Shown here piece after piece: positions 24,507-33,580 of a stretch of DNA of 64,000 bases. The notes beneath the pieces are model-generated. The model did no database searches, was not told the origin of the DNA, and worked only from the letters and a program-made list of their open reading frames with translations. The DNA is from Desulfatitalea sp. UBA4791 (lineage in GTDB: Bacteria; Desulfobacterota; Desulfobacteria; Desulfobacterales; Desulfosarcinaceae), in assembly GCA_002402905.1 (NCBI GenBank), contig DHGT01000035.1, forward strand, positions 48,399-112,398, written 5' to 3'. The position numbers and the translations under genes were made by a program. Within the stretch, counting starts at the first letter, position 1. Each line of letters starts with the position of its first letter.

Positions 24507-26954
24507 ATGACCCAGCAGTCCATATCGCTTCCTCTCACCGGCATGACGTGCGCCAACTGTGCGGCCAATATCGAACGTGGTTTGAACAAGCTGGCCGGGG
24601 TCCAATCCGCCAACGTCAATTTTGCCAGTGAAAAGGCGGAGGTCGCCTTCGATCCATCGCAGTTGAAACTCGAGGAGATCGTGGCCCAGGTGAAAAAGAG
24701 CGGGTTCGATGTGCCGGCCGCCCACGTGGATCTGCCGATCACCGGCATGACCTGCGCCAACTGTGCGGTCAATGTCGAACGGACCTTGAACAAGAAGGTG
24801 AACGGCGTCATCGGTGCGGCGGTCAATTTCGCGTCGGAACGCGCCTCCATCGATTATCTGCCGGGCGCCGTGACCATCGAAGAGATCGTGGCGGCCGTTG
24901 AGAAGGCCGGCTACGGTGCCATTGCGCCTGAGGAGGGGATGGCCGGCGAGGACGCCGAACAGGCGGCGCGCAGCGCCGAGATTCGTGACCAGACCCGCAA
25001 GTTCATCGCCGGCGTCGTTTTTGCCCTGCCCCTTTTTGTGTTGAGTATGTCGCGCGATTTCGGACTTCTGGGTGCCTGGAGCCACGCGGCCTGGGTCAAC
25101 TGGCTCTTCTGGGCGTTGGCCACACCGGTGCAGTTCTACACCGGTTGGGACTATTACGTCGGCGGATTCAAAAGCCTGCGCAACCGCAGTGCCAACATGG
25201 ACGTGCTCGTGGCGCTGGGGTCCTCGGTGGCTTATTTCTATTCGGTGGGCGTGCTGTTGGCGCCGGCCCTGGGCCATCATGTCTATTTCGAGACCTCGGC
25301 CGTGATCATTACCCTGATCAAGCTGGGTAAATTGCTGGAGGCGCGCACCAAGGGCAAGACCGGCAGCGCCATTCGCAAATTGATCGGCCTGCAGCCCAAA
25401 ACCGCTTTTATCATCGAGGATGGCCAGGAACGCGAAGTGCCCCTTACCCGAGTGCAGCGCGACGCCATAGTGGTGGTGCGACCCGGTGAGCGGATTCCGG
25501 TGGACGGGGTGGTCATCGAGGGGGCTTCGGCCGTGGACGAGTCAATGCTCAGCGGCGAACCGATCCCGGTGGACAAGCGAGAAGGGGACAGTGTAGCCGC
25601 CGGCACCATCAACGGCCAGGGGTTACTCAAATTCAAAGCCACCCGTGTGGGCCGGGAGACGGCCCTGGCCCAGATCATCCGCCTGGTGCAGGAGGCCCAG
25701 GGCAGCAAGGCGCCGATCCAGGCCCTGGCCGACCGCGTGGCCGCCGTCTTCGTGCCGGGCGTGATCCTCATCGCGCTGGTCACCTTTGCCATCTGGTGGG
25801 CGGTGACCGGTGACTTTGTCGCTTCCATGATCCGGCTGGTGGCGGTGCTGGTGATCGCCTGCCCGTGTGCCCTGGGGTTGGCTACGCCCACGGCCATCAT
25901 GGCCGGCACCGGCAAGGGGGCGGAGAACGGGGTGCTGTTTAAAAAGGCCGAAGCCCTGGAGAGCGCCACCCGGCTCGACGCAGTGGTGTTGGATAAAACC
26001 GGCACCATCACCGAGGGCAAGCCCGCGGTGGTGGATGTGGTCCGTCTGGACGGTGTGCTGAATACTTCCGACGAGGTGCTCCAATGGGCCGCATCGGCCG
26101 AGTTGGGGTCCGAGCATCCCCTGGGAAAGGCCATCGTAAAGGCGGCCAGGGAGCAGCGGATCGATTTACAGGACCCCAAGAATTTTGAGGCCCAGGGCGG
26201 ATACGGCGTCACGGCAGAAGTGGACGGACACCGGGTGCGGGTGGGCAAGCCCAAGTGGTTCGACGATGCGGTCGAGGGGTATGCTGCGGCCCAGGAGGCC
26301 GTCACCCGACGGCAGGCTCAGGGTCATACGGTGATGGTGCTCGCCGTGGATGAACGCGTGGCCGGTCTCATCGCCGTGGCCGATACCCTCAAGGCCGATT
26401 CCAAAGAGGCCATCGCGGCCCTTCATCGCCAGAAGATGAAGGTGGTCATGCTCACCGGCGACAACGCCGAGACCGCCCGGGCCATCGCAGAGCAGGTGGG
26501 TATCGACGAGGTTTTTTCCGAAGTGCGGCCGGAGGAAAAATCCGCCAAGGTCAAGGAGATTCAATCCCAGGGATACAAGGTCGGTATGGTGGGCGACGGC
26601 ATCAACGATGCGCCGGCCCTGGCCCAGGCCGAGGTGGGCATGGCCATCGGTACCGGCACGGACGTGGCCATCGAGACGGCCGATGTGATTTTGTCCAGCG
26701 GACGTTTGAGCGGCATACCGCGGGCCATCGCCATCAGCCGCAGCACCATGGCCACGGTTCGCCAGAACCTCATCCTGGCCTTTATCTACAACGTGATCCT
26801 GATTCCGGTGGCGGCCGGCGTCCTGGCGCCGCTATCGGACCTGCCCGTGTTCCTGCGCCAGTTGCATCCGATTCTGGCGGCGCTGGCCATGGCCATGAGC
26901 AGCATCTCGGTGGTGTCCAACAGCCTGCGTCTCTATCGCGCCAAAATCGAATGA
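24507..26954 (+). CDS. copA: Copper-exporting P1B-type ATPase
   Basis: An 815-residue P-type ATPase with two N-terminal heavy-metal domains (each with GMTCANC, about residues 12 and 81), eight membrane helices, the CPC ion-binding motif in ACPCALGLATPTAIM, actuator motif LSGEPIPV, phosphorylation motif DKTGTITEGKP, the HP motif SEHPLGKAI, and hinge MVGDGINDAPALAQA. C-terminal helix residues include YN in LAFIYNVILIPVAAGV and M-S-S in MAMSSISVVSNSLR, the signature of the Cu(I) type. It pumps Cu(I) (and Ag(I)) out of the cytoplasm. It is the last gene of the metal cluster. Confidence 0.96.
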   Translation: MTQQSISLPLTGMTCANCAANIERGLNKLAGVQSANVNFASEKAEVAFDPSQLKLEEIVAQVKKSGFDVPAAHVDLPITGMTCANCAVNVERTLNKKVNGVIGAAVNFASERASIDYLPGAVTIEEIVAAVEKAGYGAIAPEEGMAGEDAEQAARSAEIRDQTRKFIAGVVFALPLFVLSMSRDFGLLGAWSHAAWVNWLFWALATPVQFYTGWDYYVGGFKSLRNRSANMDVLVALGSSVAYFYSVGVLLAPALGHHVYFETSAVIITLIKLGKLLEARTKGKTGSAIRKLIGLQPKTAFIIEDGQEREVPLTRVQRDAIVVVRPGERIPVDGVVIEGASAVDESMLSGEPIPVDKREGDSVAAGTINGQGLLKFKATRVGRETALAQIIRLVQEAQGSKAPIQALADRVAAVFVPGVILIALVTFAIWWAVTGDFVASMIRLVAVLVIACPCALGLATPTAIMAGTGKGAENGVLFKKAEALESATRLDAVVLDKTGTITEGKPAVVDVVRLDGVLNTSDEVLQWAASAELGSEHPLGKAIVKAAREQRIDLQDPKNFEAQGGYGVTAEVDGHRVRVGKPKWFDDAVEGYAAAQEAVTRRQAQGHTVMVLAVDERVAGLIAVADTLKADSKEAIAALHRQKMKVVMLTGDNAETARAIAEQVGIDEVFSEVRPEEKSAKVKEIQSQGYKVGMVGDGINDAPALAQAEVGMAIGTGTDVAIETADVILSSGRLSGIPRAIAISRSTMATVRQNLILAFIYNVILIPVAAGVLAPLSDLPVFLRQLHPILAALAMAMSSISVVSNSLRLYRAKIE

Positions 26955-27026
26955 CGTCTGATTGACGCCTGGTCGCCCGAGGCCATCCTAGGGTGCGCGG
27001 CTGTCGGCCATAATCTAAGGGTTTTT

Positions 27027-27749
27027 CTAATTCGGTGGGTTCGAGTCGGCCAGGGAGAGCAGAGTGGACGGCAATGCGTTGAAGCATTCGCGCACCCCAT
27101 GGGCGGCCAATTCGTCCGCCGTCAGCCATTTGAGCCCCATCTTGAGTTGCTTTCCGGCATGCAGCAGGTCCTTGGAGACGGTTCGCTGGGTCCCGTCGTA
27201 CAATCCTCGCCAGAGCATGTAGCCATTGCTGGCATCGATAAAGTAGACCGCAAAGGCGACAGAAGCCGGACTGTCCGGAATTCCTTCGATGGCACCGCGA
27301 TCCCGGTAGCGCCATACGGTACCGATCACCACCACCTCCACTTGCAGCAGCCGCCCCAGGCGTTCCGCCAGGGTGCGCGGCGTGTCCGTCTCCTGGTTGA
27401 GCTGTATCTCCGTTTCGGCGTTTTGCGTCTCCGTGCGGGGGACGATCTGCTGCCCGAAACGGCCCCTCAGGTAGCGATCCACCAGGCGGGTCAAGGTGGC
27501 GCCGGCATGGGGCAGGATCGAGGGATCGTCCAGGCAGATCTCTCCGATGGGGCAGCTCAGGGTTTGGTCCATCGACTCATCGACTTCGGGTTGGCGGGGC
27601 CCCACGAGAAACGTCGCCACCGCCGCCCGTCTGAGGGCCGTTCCCGAAGATGTCTGGCCCGATGGGCCGCTTTCGGCCCAAGCCGGCGCAAGCGCCGTGA
27701 CGCTCGCCGCCAAACACCAAAATAAGAATACCCACCGATACATGCGCAT
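27027..27749 (-). CDS. Exported protein with LpoB/CsgG-like nucleotide-fold features
   Basis: A 240-residue protein with a signal peptide (WVFLFWCLAASVTALAPAWA). The mature part starts with a strand VAVATFLVG-like segment (AAVATFLVGPRQPEV) and has TRLVDRYLRGRFGQQIV, a helix-strand pair LAERLGRLLQVEVVVIGTVWRYRDR and AVYFIDASNGYMLWRGLYDG. These resemble the repeated fold of LpoB, CsgG and TolB-N proteins that build periplasmic or outer-membrane complexes. No lipobox is seen. An AAAAGGA site precedes the start. It is convergent with copA and has no operon partner, and its function is unknown. Confidence 0.65.
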   Translation of the reverse strand: MRMYRWVFLFWCLAASVTALAPAWAESGPSGQTSSGTALRRAAVATFLVGPRQPEVDESMDQTLSCPIGEICLDDPSILPHAGATLTRLVDRYLRGRFGQQIVPRTETQNAETEIQLNQETDTPRTLAERLGRLLQVEVVVIGTVWRYRDRGAIEGIPDSPASVAFAVYFIDASNGYMLWRGLYDGTQRTVSKDLLHAGKQLKMGLKWLTADELAAHGVRECFNALPSTLLSLADSNPPN

Positions 27750-27860
27750 CCATATGTCCTTTTGATTGGCTTAAATTCAAGCATTGACAATGAAATCGCT
27801 ACTCTGATTTACTCGGGTTGTCAAGCCGCGCGGCACGCGTTCCGCGATTCCAACGGAATG

Positions 27861-27985
27861 CGATTCATTAAACCCGGCGTGGGTGGGGCAGGCGGCCGAT
27901 GCCATGCGATTTTTTATCAAACAAAGGCTGGAAAGCATGTCCTTTAGGGTGAATGACACTCAGCTGGAATTGCTGGCAATCGTTG
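27861..27985. repeat. Dispersed intergenic repeat family 2, copy A
   Basis: A non-coding segment that matches 44631-44915 in two blocks. The left block (ATTCATTAAACCCGGCGTGG ... GGCCGATGCC) and the right block (CATGCGATTTTTTATC ... AGGGTGAATGA ... GAATTGCTGG) are adjacent here but separated by about 170 bp of palindromic DNA in the other copy. It fills most of the gap before the DUF1499 gene. Confidence 0.72.
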
Positions 27986-28007
27986 AAAGGGCATTGTGGG
28001 GGTTGAG

Positions 28008-28451
28008 ATGAACAAAGTTGTTGTTTTCCGCTGCACCTTGGGCTGCATTTTACCACTGCTGGTGTGCTGTGGCGGCAATCCATCTGGATTGGCGCCCGGC
28101 CCCCTGAACGCCTGCCCCGACGCTCCCAATTGCGTCTCTTCCATGGACCCGCGCGAAAAGCACGCCGTGGAACCTTTCCGATATGCAGGCGACTGGACGG
28201 CGGCCCGTGATCGTCTGGTCAGACTTCTGGCGGAGATGACGCGCACTCGGGTCGTCACCGTCCAGGAGACGTATATTCACGCCGAGTGCCGCTCACGAAT
28301 CTTCCGTTTTGTCGATGACTTGGAATTTTACTTCATCCCGGAGGCAGGGGTGATTCATGTCCGCTCGGCGGCACGAACCGGATACTCGGATTTTGGCGTG
28401 AACCGCAAGCGGGTCGAAGAGATTCGACGGCTGTGGGCGGACACTAAATAG
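28008..28451 (+). CDS. DUF1499 family lipoprotein
   Basis: A 147-residue lipoprotein: hydrophobic start (RCTLGCILPLLVCCGG) with a Cys-Cys-Gly lipobox, then the DUF1499 signature NACPDAPNCVSSMDP, ending in the DUF1499 core (ECRSRIFRFVDDLEFYFIPE, then IHVRSAARTGYSDFGVNRKR). This family is widespread in bacteria and plants; its function is unknown. I start at MNKVVV rather than four codons earlier because GGGGG lies at a suitable distance. It is convergent with the methyltransferase fusion gene, overlapping by 8 bp. Confidence 0.87.
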   Translation: MNKVVVFRCTLGCILPLLVCCGGNPSGLAPGPLNACPDAPNCVSSMDPREKHAVEPFRYAGDWTAARDRLVRLLAEMTRTRVVTVQETYIHAECRSRIFRFVDDLEFYFIPEAGVIHVRSAARTGYSDFGVNRKRVEEIRRLWADTK

Positions 28452-29898
28452 CAGATTGCCGCCGGCGCCACTCATAGAGGGCGATGGCGGTGGCCGTGGC
28501 TGCATTCAGCGATTCGACCTTCTTCGAGATGGGAATGCACACCGATCGTTCCCGCCATCGGGCCGGCAACCCCTCGCCCTCCAGGCCGGCCAGCAAACCG
28601 AATCGTTTTGGAAGACTGGCCGTATCGATGCTTCGCCCCTCGGCGGAGAGGGCGACGATCGGCAGGTGTTCGGGAAGATTCTTCAGGGATGGGCCCTGGC
28701 GCAGTCGGACCTTGGGGGTCACGCCGCCGGCCGCCCGCAGTGCCTTGGGGTGGTAAGGGTGGGCGCTCTCGGCGAGCAGGATGACCTGGTTGACGTCGAA
28801 GGCCGCGGCCGAACGGATGATCGCGCCGATGTTTTCAGGGTCCTGGAAGGGGACGAGCAACGAACAACCCTCGGGAAATTCTTCCTCCGGCGACCAGGGC
28901 GCCATATCCGCAACCTCGATCAGCAGCAGGGGGGCGTGCGTCCCGAAAATATCCAGCACCTGGTACAGGGGCTCGGACAGTTGCAGCCACTGCAGGGTTG
29001 CGGGAGTATTTTCATGGGGCGGGTTCTGGCTGCCGCTGCTGATCCATGCCAGGCATCGTTCGGGAAAGGCGTTGATCATCTCCGCGACCGGACGGGCACC
29101 GGCCAAAAGGGCCTGGCCCGCCTTTTTGACCCCGCGGCCGGTCAGGAGTTTTTTCAGGCTTTTGAAGCGGCTGTTCTGCTCGCTGGTGACGGTCTGCACG
29201 GGATGTCGCCGGGCGGCCGTCGCGGCAATGGCCCTGGGCGGCGCATCGAGCCGTTCGAAGACCACCAGGCGGCGTTCGTGGCGGGTATCGCCGATGCGGT
29301 AGGCGCGGTCTTCGATCAGGGCGTAGCGGCGGTCGAAGCGTTGCAGCGCTTCAGCGATCTCCGGGTCGCAGCCCGGCCCCTTCATGAAGATGACGTGGCC
29401 TTTTTCGGACAGGCAGTTGTCGATCCGCGCCAGGGTCTGGTCCATGGTCTCCACGGCGCGGGTGATGACGCCGTTGACCGGTTCGTCGAAGGTCGGCGTG
29501 ATGGCCCTCTCGATGATTTCGAGACCCTCCAGGTCCAGACTGGCGAGGACGTCGTGCAGGAAGGCGACCCGCTTGCCGCGCCCTTCGGCCAGGCGGAGGG
29601 TCAGCTCCGGGTGGAGAATTTTGAGCGGGATGCCGGGCATGCCCGGGCCGGTGCCCAGGTCCATGAGGGGCGACGGCAGCTGGGTCAGCTGGGCGGGCAG
29701 GACCGAATCCACGTAGAGTTTGAGCACCATGTTGGCGAAATTGTGGATACGCGTCAGGTTCAGCTCGGTGTTGTGGCGGCGCAGCAGGCTGTGGTAGAGC
29801 CAAAGCTGGTCGATCTGCCGCTGGGTCAGGGCGATGCCGCAGGACGCGAAGATGGCGGCCAGGGCCTGGGGGCCGGGTTCGATTTCTTCCCGTTGCAT
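28444..29898 (-). CDS. Fused RsmG 16S rRNA methyltransferase and TrmH/SpoU RNA methyltransferase
   Basis: A 484-residue protein joining two rRNA methyltransferases. Residues 1 to about 210 are RsmG (GidB), which makes m7G527 in 16S rRNA: LTRQ-type start, YVDSVLPAQL, and SAM motif DLGTGPGMPGIPLKI. From about residue 225 a SpoU substrate-binding segment follows (VTSEQNSRFKSLKKLLTGRG, GQALLAGARPVAEM), then the knotted SPOUT domain (FQDPENIGAIIRSAAAFDVN, LRAAGGVTPKVRL, IPISKKVESLNAATATAIAL). Both parts look complete and carry their catalytic motifs. I start at ATG 29898; the reading can extend further but would overlap the divergent pseudouridine synthase. The 2'-O target of the second half is unknown. 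Confidence 0.88.
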   Translation of the reverse strand: MQREEIEPGPQALAAIFASCGIALTQRQIDQLWLYHSLLRRHNTELNLTRIHNFANMVLKLYVDSVLPAQLTQLPSPLMDLGTGPGMPGIPLKILHPELTLRLAEGRGKRVAFLHDVLASLDLEGLEIIERAITPTFDEPVNGVITRAVETMDQTLARIDNCLSEKGHVIFMKGPGCDPEIAEALQRFDRRYALIEDRAYRIGDTRHERRLVVFERLDAPPRAIAATAARRHPVQTVTSEQNSRFKSLKKLLTGRGVKKAGQALLAGARPVAEMINAFPERCLAWISSGSQNPPHENTPATLQWLQLSEPLYQVLDIFGTHAPLLLIEVADMAPWSPEEEFPEGCSLLVPFQDPENIGAIIRSAAAFDVNQVILLAESAHPYHPKALRAAGGVTPKVRLRQGPSLKNLPEHLPIVALSAEGRSIDTASLPKRFGLLAGLEGEGLPARWRERSVCIPISKKVESLNAATATAIALYEWRRRQSAI

Positions 29899-29955
29899 CG
29901 GCCGGGATCGGATCGGCCCGCGCCGGTTTTTCTTGTTGGGAGGAGATGTTGTGCC

Positions 29956-30726
29956 ATGATTTTTTTTCATCCGCGCTGGCCCGTCTTTTATGAGGACAAT
30001 CACCTGCTGGTGCCTTATAAACCAGCCGGTGTGATTATGCAACGCGACATACCGGGCCGGCCCACGATGGACGCGCTGGCCAAGGCATGGCTCAAGGCGC
30101 GTTATGACAAGCCTGGGCGGGTATTTGCCGGGATCGTGCACCGACTCGACGCACCGGTGGCCGGGGTGGTGGTGCTGGCACGTACCTCCAAGGCGGCCGC
30201 CCGGCTCAGCGCCCAATTTCGCGAAGGAAGGGTCGAAAAGCGCTATCTGGCCGTGGTCGAGGGCCGGCCCCCACGGGAAAACGACCGTTTGGTGCATCAC
30301 CTGAGGCGCCGGGGACGGTCCAGCGCGGTCGCTTCGGATGCGGCGGCGGGCAGTCAGACGGCCGGGCTATCCTATCGACTTCTCGCCACCCAGGGCGATA
30401 CGAGCCTGCTCTCCGTCCGTCTGGAGACCGGCCGCCGGCATCAGATTCGTCTTCAACTGGCTGCTATCGGTTGCCCCATCCTCGGCGATCTCCGCTACGG
30501 CGCCACAAGCCCCCTGCCCCATGGGTGTATCGCCTTGCTGGCCCACCGCCTCTGTTTTTTCCATCCGACCCGCCAAGAAGAGTTGTGCTTCGAGACGCCC
30601 ATGCCCGAAGGTTGGCCCTGGCCGGCAAACGAAGCACCGGCAGCGCCGCCACTATGGACCATCGAAGCCTATCTGTCGGACGGCCTGGTGCTGCCTGGAG
30701 AGAATCAGCTGTCTTGTTCCGAATAG
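29956..30726 (+). CDS. RluA family pseudouridine synthase
   Basis: A 256-residue RNA-modifying enzyme. The catalytic Asp is in GIVHRLDAPVAGVVVLA. Other family motifs: VFYEDNHLLVPYKPAGVIMQ, RVEKRYLAVVEG, and the late RLETGRRHQIRLQLAAIGCPILGDLRYG. No S4 domain is present, so it is of the short RluA/C-type group acting on rRNA or tRNA uridines. GGGAGGAG precedes the ATG. It is divergent from the RsmG-TrmH fusion with a 57-bp gap, so the RNA-modification genes share a promoter region. Confidence 0.9.
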   Translation: MIFFHPRWPVFYEDNHLLVPYKPAGVIMQRDIPGRPTMDALAKAWLKARYDKPGRVFAGIVHRLDAPVAGVVVLARTSKAAARLSAQFREGRVEKRYLAVVEGRPPRENDRLVHHLRRRGRSSAVASDAAAGSQTAGLSYRLLATQGDTSLLSVRLETGRRHQIRLQLAAIGCPILGDLRYGATSPLPHGCIALLAHRLCFFHPTRQEELCFETPMPEGWPWPANEAPAAPPLWTIEAYLSDGLVLPGENQLSCSE

Positions 30727-30759
30727 ATCTGGATGGATGGATTTGTAATGTCGTTGCCG

Positions 30760-30883
30760 GACGGCGCCGTTAGAAGTTCAAGATCAAGGCGCGCGACATT
30801 CCGTGTCCTGAGCCGTACTTGTCATATGCCGCAAGGACGACGGGATGAGCGCAACGCAGATATTGGGTTTCTTGCGGCGCCGT
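30760..30883. repeat. 125-bp dispersed palindromic repeat, copy 2 (inverted)
   Basis: Same element as at 8928-9052 and 46525-46649, in the opposite orientation. It begins GACGGCGCCGTTAGAAGTT, ends TTCTTGCGGCGCCGTC, and touches the stop codon of the outer-membrane protein gene. The central part (GCCGTACTTGTCATATGCCG) is more diverged than in copy 3. Confidence 0.88.
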
Positions 30884-31735
30884 CAAAATTGATAGGCGAC
30901 GCCCAGAGAGAAGACATGAGACCGCCAGACCACCTCGTTCAACCGCGTGGTCGCGCGGGTGCCGTCGGCGAAAAAGACCCGGTCGGTGCCGTCTTCCACC
31001 TCCCAGTAGGCATAGTCATAGGCGATATTCAGGGCCCAGTGGTTCGTGAAGAAAAGCTGGGTGCCGATTTTGAACAGCAGCCCGAATCCATCCGCATCGT
31101 GTTCGAAACTCTTGGGATGGGCGAAGTCGGTGCGCAGGTTCCAATTCGCCTCGGCGTAGTAATCGGCATAATGCAGCTCCAGGGTCGTGAAAAAGAGCCA
31201 GTGCTGCACAAACCCATCCATGGGCGGCGTCTGGGCCTTGAAATCGAGACCCAGCCAGGGACCGTGCCATCGGGTCTGGTAGGTGCTGTCCAACCCGGCA
31301 AAACTGCCGGTCGGCGGGATGGTCCGAGTCCCGGTTGTCGCCGGACTGGATCCAGCCGTAGGACGCGTATCCCCGCAGGTAGACCCGCTCCTTGACCAGG
31401 GTGGTGTTGCTCAACCGCAGCTGGAAGATGCGCAGATCCTCCCAGGTCAGTTCCGACAGGATGTTGGGGTTGTTGCCGGATGTGTCGCCGGCGATGTTCC
31501 ATTTCAAGCGGTCGACCCGGTAGGCGCCATCCAAGGCGAATTCCGTCTGAACGGCGCGGTCGCCTTCGGGTCTGGCGTTCGGGCCCAAGTCTGCTTGGGC
31601 AGGCTGGAGGCCGTCGACGGGGATGGCCGCAACGGCCGCAAATGTGGTGGCCATCCCCGAACCGCAACAGTATGAAAGCAAAAAGAGAAAGGCCGACAGG
31701 CAAAGTCCGCATTTTTTTAGCGGGTGCAGGCTCAT
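30883..31735 (-). pseudogene. Outer-membrane beta-barrel protein, frameshifted
   Basis: Two consecutive reading frames make one outer-membrane protein. The first starts with a signal peptide (MSLHPLKKCGLCLSAFLFLL) and gives strands up to YASYGWIQSGDNRDSD. The continuation in another frame (TGSFAGLDSTYQTRWHGPWL ... HVFSLGVAYQF) ends with the C-terminal Phe used by the BAM complex. The switch lies near 31310-31325, and the total length is 853 bp, one base off a multiple of three, so a single-base indel explains it. GNNPNILSELTWEDLRIFQ followed by a GDNRDSD element recalls omptin-like barrels, but omptin catalytic residues were not established. It may be a real mutation or a sequencing error. 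Confidence 0.72.
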
Positions 31736-32107
31736 GGTGAACGTCTCCCTGTTGGAGATTTGGCGTTCTGTGGCCATCTGTACCATATTCCGGGTACAGG
31801 GGAAAGGTGGGGATGATAACTGCAATGGCCAGGTCTGCTGCGCTTTTTGGCCGTGCATTGCCGTTTGATAATTCCATGGAATCGGGATACCAGTGATCCG
31901 TTCGGATGGCGGCATGGATTCCCTTCGGCAACGGTTTCATGGCGGGACACGGCTATCGATGTGCATCACGGCCTGGATCCATGCTTTGATAACACGCAAT
32001 GATGATTATTGTGAAAAACCCGGCGTATTGCCGGATGCCGCCGGATGAGCTTGTGCTTCGGCGATGAAAGGGGGAGCAACACCCGATTGGAACGAAAGAT
32101 TCAAAGC
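31736..32107. other. Intergenic region between outer-membrane gene and efflux operon
   Basis: About 370 bases of divergent promoter space. I found no credible reading frame other than weak N-terminal extensions of the flanking genes, and no tRNA. A CAGGGAGA ribosome site for the outer-membrane gene lies at its left edge. The efflux operon promoter is probably in the AT-rich part near 31985-32015. Confidence 0.4.
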
Positions 32108-33580
32108 ATGTCCAGGCGTTCTTGTCATTTCCGTCCTATGCACCTCCTGCGGCGGATGCCCTTATTTTTTTTGATGGTGAGCGCCGTTCTGGTCGCCGGG
32201 TGCCAACCGTTCAGGCCCCAGCCGCGGTCCATGGACCAGGGGGTGCCGGATCAATATGCTCTTTATTCCGGGGAGGTCGATGTCGATTCCCGTTGGTGGG
32301 AGAGTTTTGGGAACCCGGAGCTGAACCGGCTGGTGGAAAGTGCCCTGACGCAGAATTTCGATATCCGCAAAGCCTGGGCACGCCTGCAGCAAGCCCAGGC
32401 CGTGGCCGTACAGGCGGGGGCCGGGCGATTCCCGGACCTGACCGGCGACGCCGATTATTTAAAAGGGCGCCAGCGTTCGGCCAGCGGCGTCCAGAGTCGT
32501 CTGGAGAGCGCCGGCGCGGGCCTGGTCAGCCGGTATGAGATCGATCTGTGGGGCCGGGTGCAAGCCCAACACCGCTCGGCGCAGTTGGCGACGGGGGCCT
32601 CGCGCCAGGATGTCAATGCCGCAGCCGTGACCCTTGCGGCCGAAGTGGCGCTGCGGTGGGTGGGGATTCTGTCCCAGCGCATGCAGCTTGCACTGCTGCA
32701 GGAGCAGTTGCAGACCAACCGGATTCTGCTGGAGCTCGTGGAGCTGCGCTTTCGCAATGCCCTGGCATCGGTACTTGACGTCTACCAGCAAAAGCAGGTC
32801 GTGGAGACGGTGCTGGCCGAGATACCGCTGGTCGAACAGGAGGAGCAACTGCTTTTGCATCAACTGGCCCTGCTGACGGGCAACCCCCCGCGCGTCGAGC
32901 TCGGCATCACCGGTCGGCGATTGCCCGAACTGGCCGCCCTGCCCGCAACCGGCGTGCCCGCCGATATGCTGGCGGTCCGGCCGGATGTGGTGGCCGCCGG
33001 ACTGCGGCTGCGCTCCGCCGACTGGCAGATCGCCGAGGCGCGGGCCAACCGTCTGCCGGCCGTGAGTCTGACCGGCCGGGCACGCTACGGCGATGGAGAA
33101 CTGGAGGCGCTTTTCGACAACTGGATATTAAGTCTGGCGGCCAATTTGACCGTTCCCCTGACCGACGGCGGACAACGCCGGGCCGAGGTGGATCGCACCC
33201 GGGCCGTGGCCGATGAGCGGCTGGCGAGTTACCGGGACGCCGTCTTTACCGCCGTCAAAGAGGTGGAAGACGCGCTCGTGCAGGAGGCCAAGCAGCAGGA
33301 GCACATTGTGCGCTTGCAACGGGCCGCCGATACTGCCCGAAACGCCTTGCAGGAGGCCGGCATGCGTTATCGCAAGGGGCTCAACGACTATTTGCCGGTC
33401 TTGACGCAACTGCTTGCGGTGCAGAACCTCGAACGCGACCTGATTCGCAAGCAAGCCAGCCTGCTGACGGTCCGGGTGGGCCTGATGCGCGCTTTGGGCG
33501 GTAACTGGCCCAATGCGTTAAGCATGCCCGAAACCGACAGGATCGAAAACATCCATGCAGGAAACGTGTTGAATGAATAA
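32108..33580 (+). CDS. Outer-membrane efflux lipoprotein (OprM/NodT family)
   Basis: An outer-membrane channel of the RND pump. The signal ends in a lipobox (MVSAVLVAGC), so the mature protein is acylated. Two OEP domains follow, with typical segments WWESFGNPELNRLVESAL, GAGLVSRYEIDLWGRVQAQH, AVRPDVVAAGLRLRSADWQI and GLNDYLPVLTQL. The exact start is unclear: ATGs at 32045, 32108 and 32138 are all in frame and none has a strong ribosome site. The stop overlaps the adaptor start by 8 bp, making one operon with the next two genes. Confidence 0.88.
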   Translation: MSRRSCHFRPMHLLRRMPLFFLMVSAVLVAGCQPFRPQPRSMDQGVPDQYALYSGEVDVDSRWWESFGNPELNRLVESALTQNFDIRKAWARLQQAQAVAVQAGAGRFPDLTGDADYLKGRQRSASGVQSRLESAGAGLVSRYEIDLWGRVQAQHRSAQLATGASRQDVNAAAVTLAAEVALRWVGILSQRMQLALLQEQLQTNRILLELVELRFRNALASVLDVYQQKQVVETVLAEIPLVEQEEQLLLHQLALLTGNPPRVELGITGRRLPELAALPATGVPADMLAVRPDVVAAGLRLRSADWQIAEARANRLPAVSLTGRARYGDGELEALFDNWILSLAANLTVPLTDGGQRRAEVDRTRAVADERLASYRDAVFTAVKEVEDALVQEAKQQEHIVRLQRAADTARNALQEAGMRYRKGLNDYLPVLTQLLAVQNLERDLIRKQASLLTVRVGLMRALGGNWPNALSMPETDRIENIHAGNVLNE

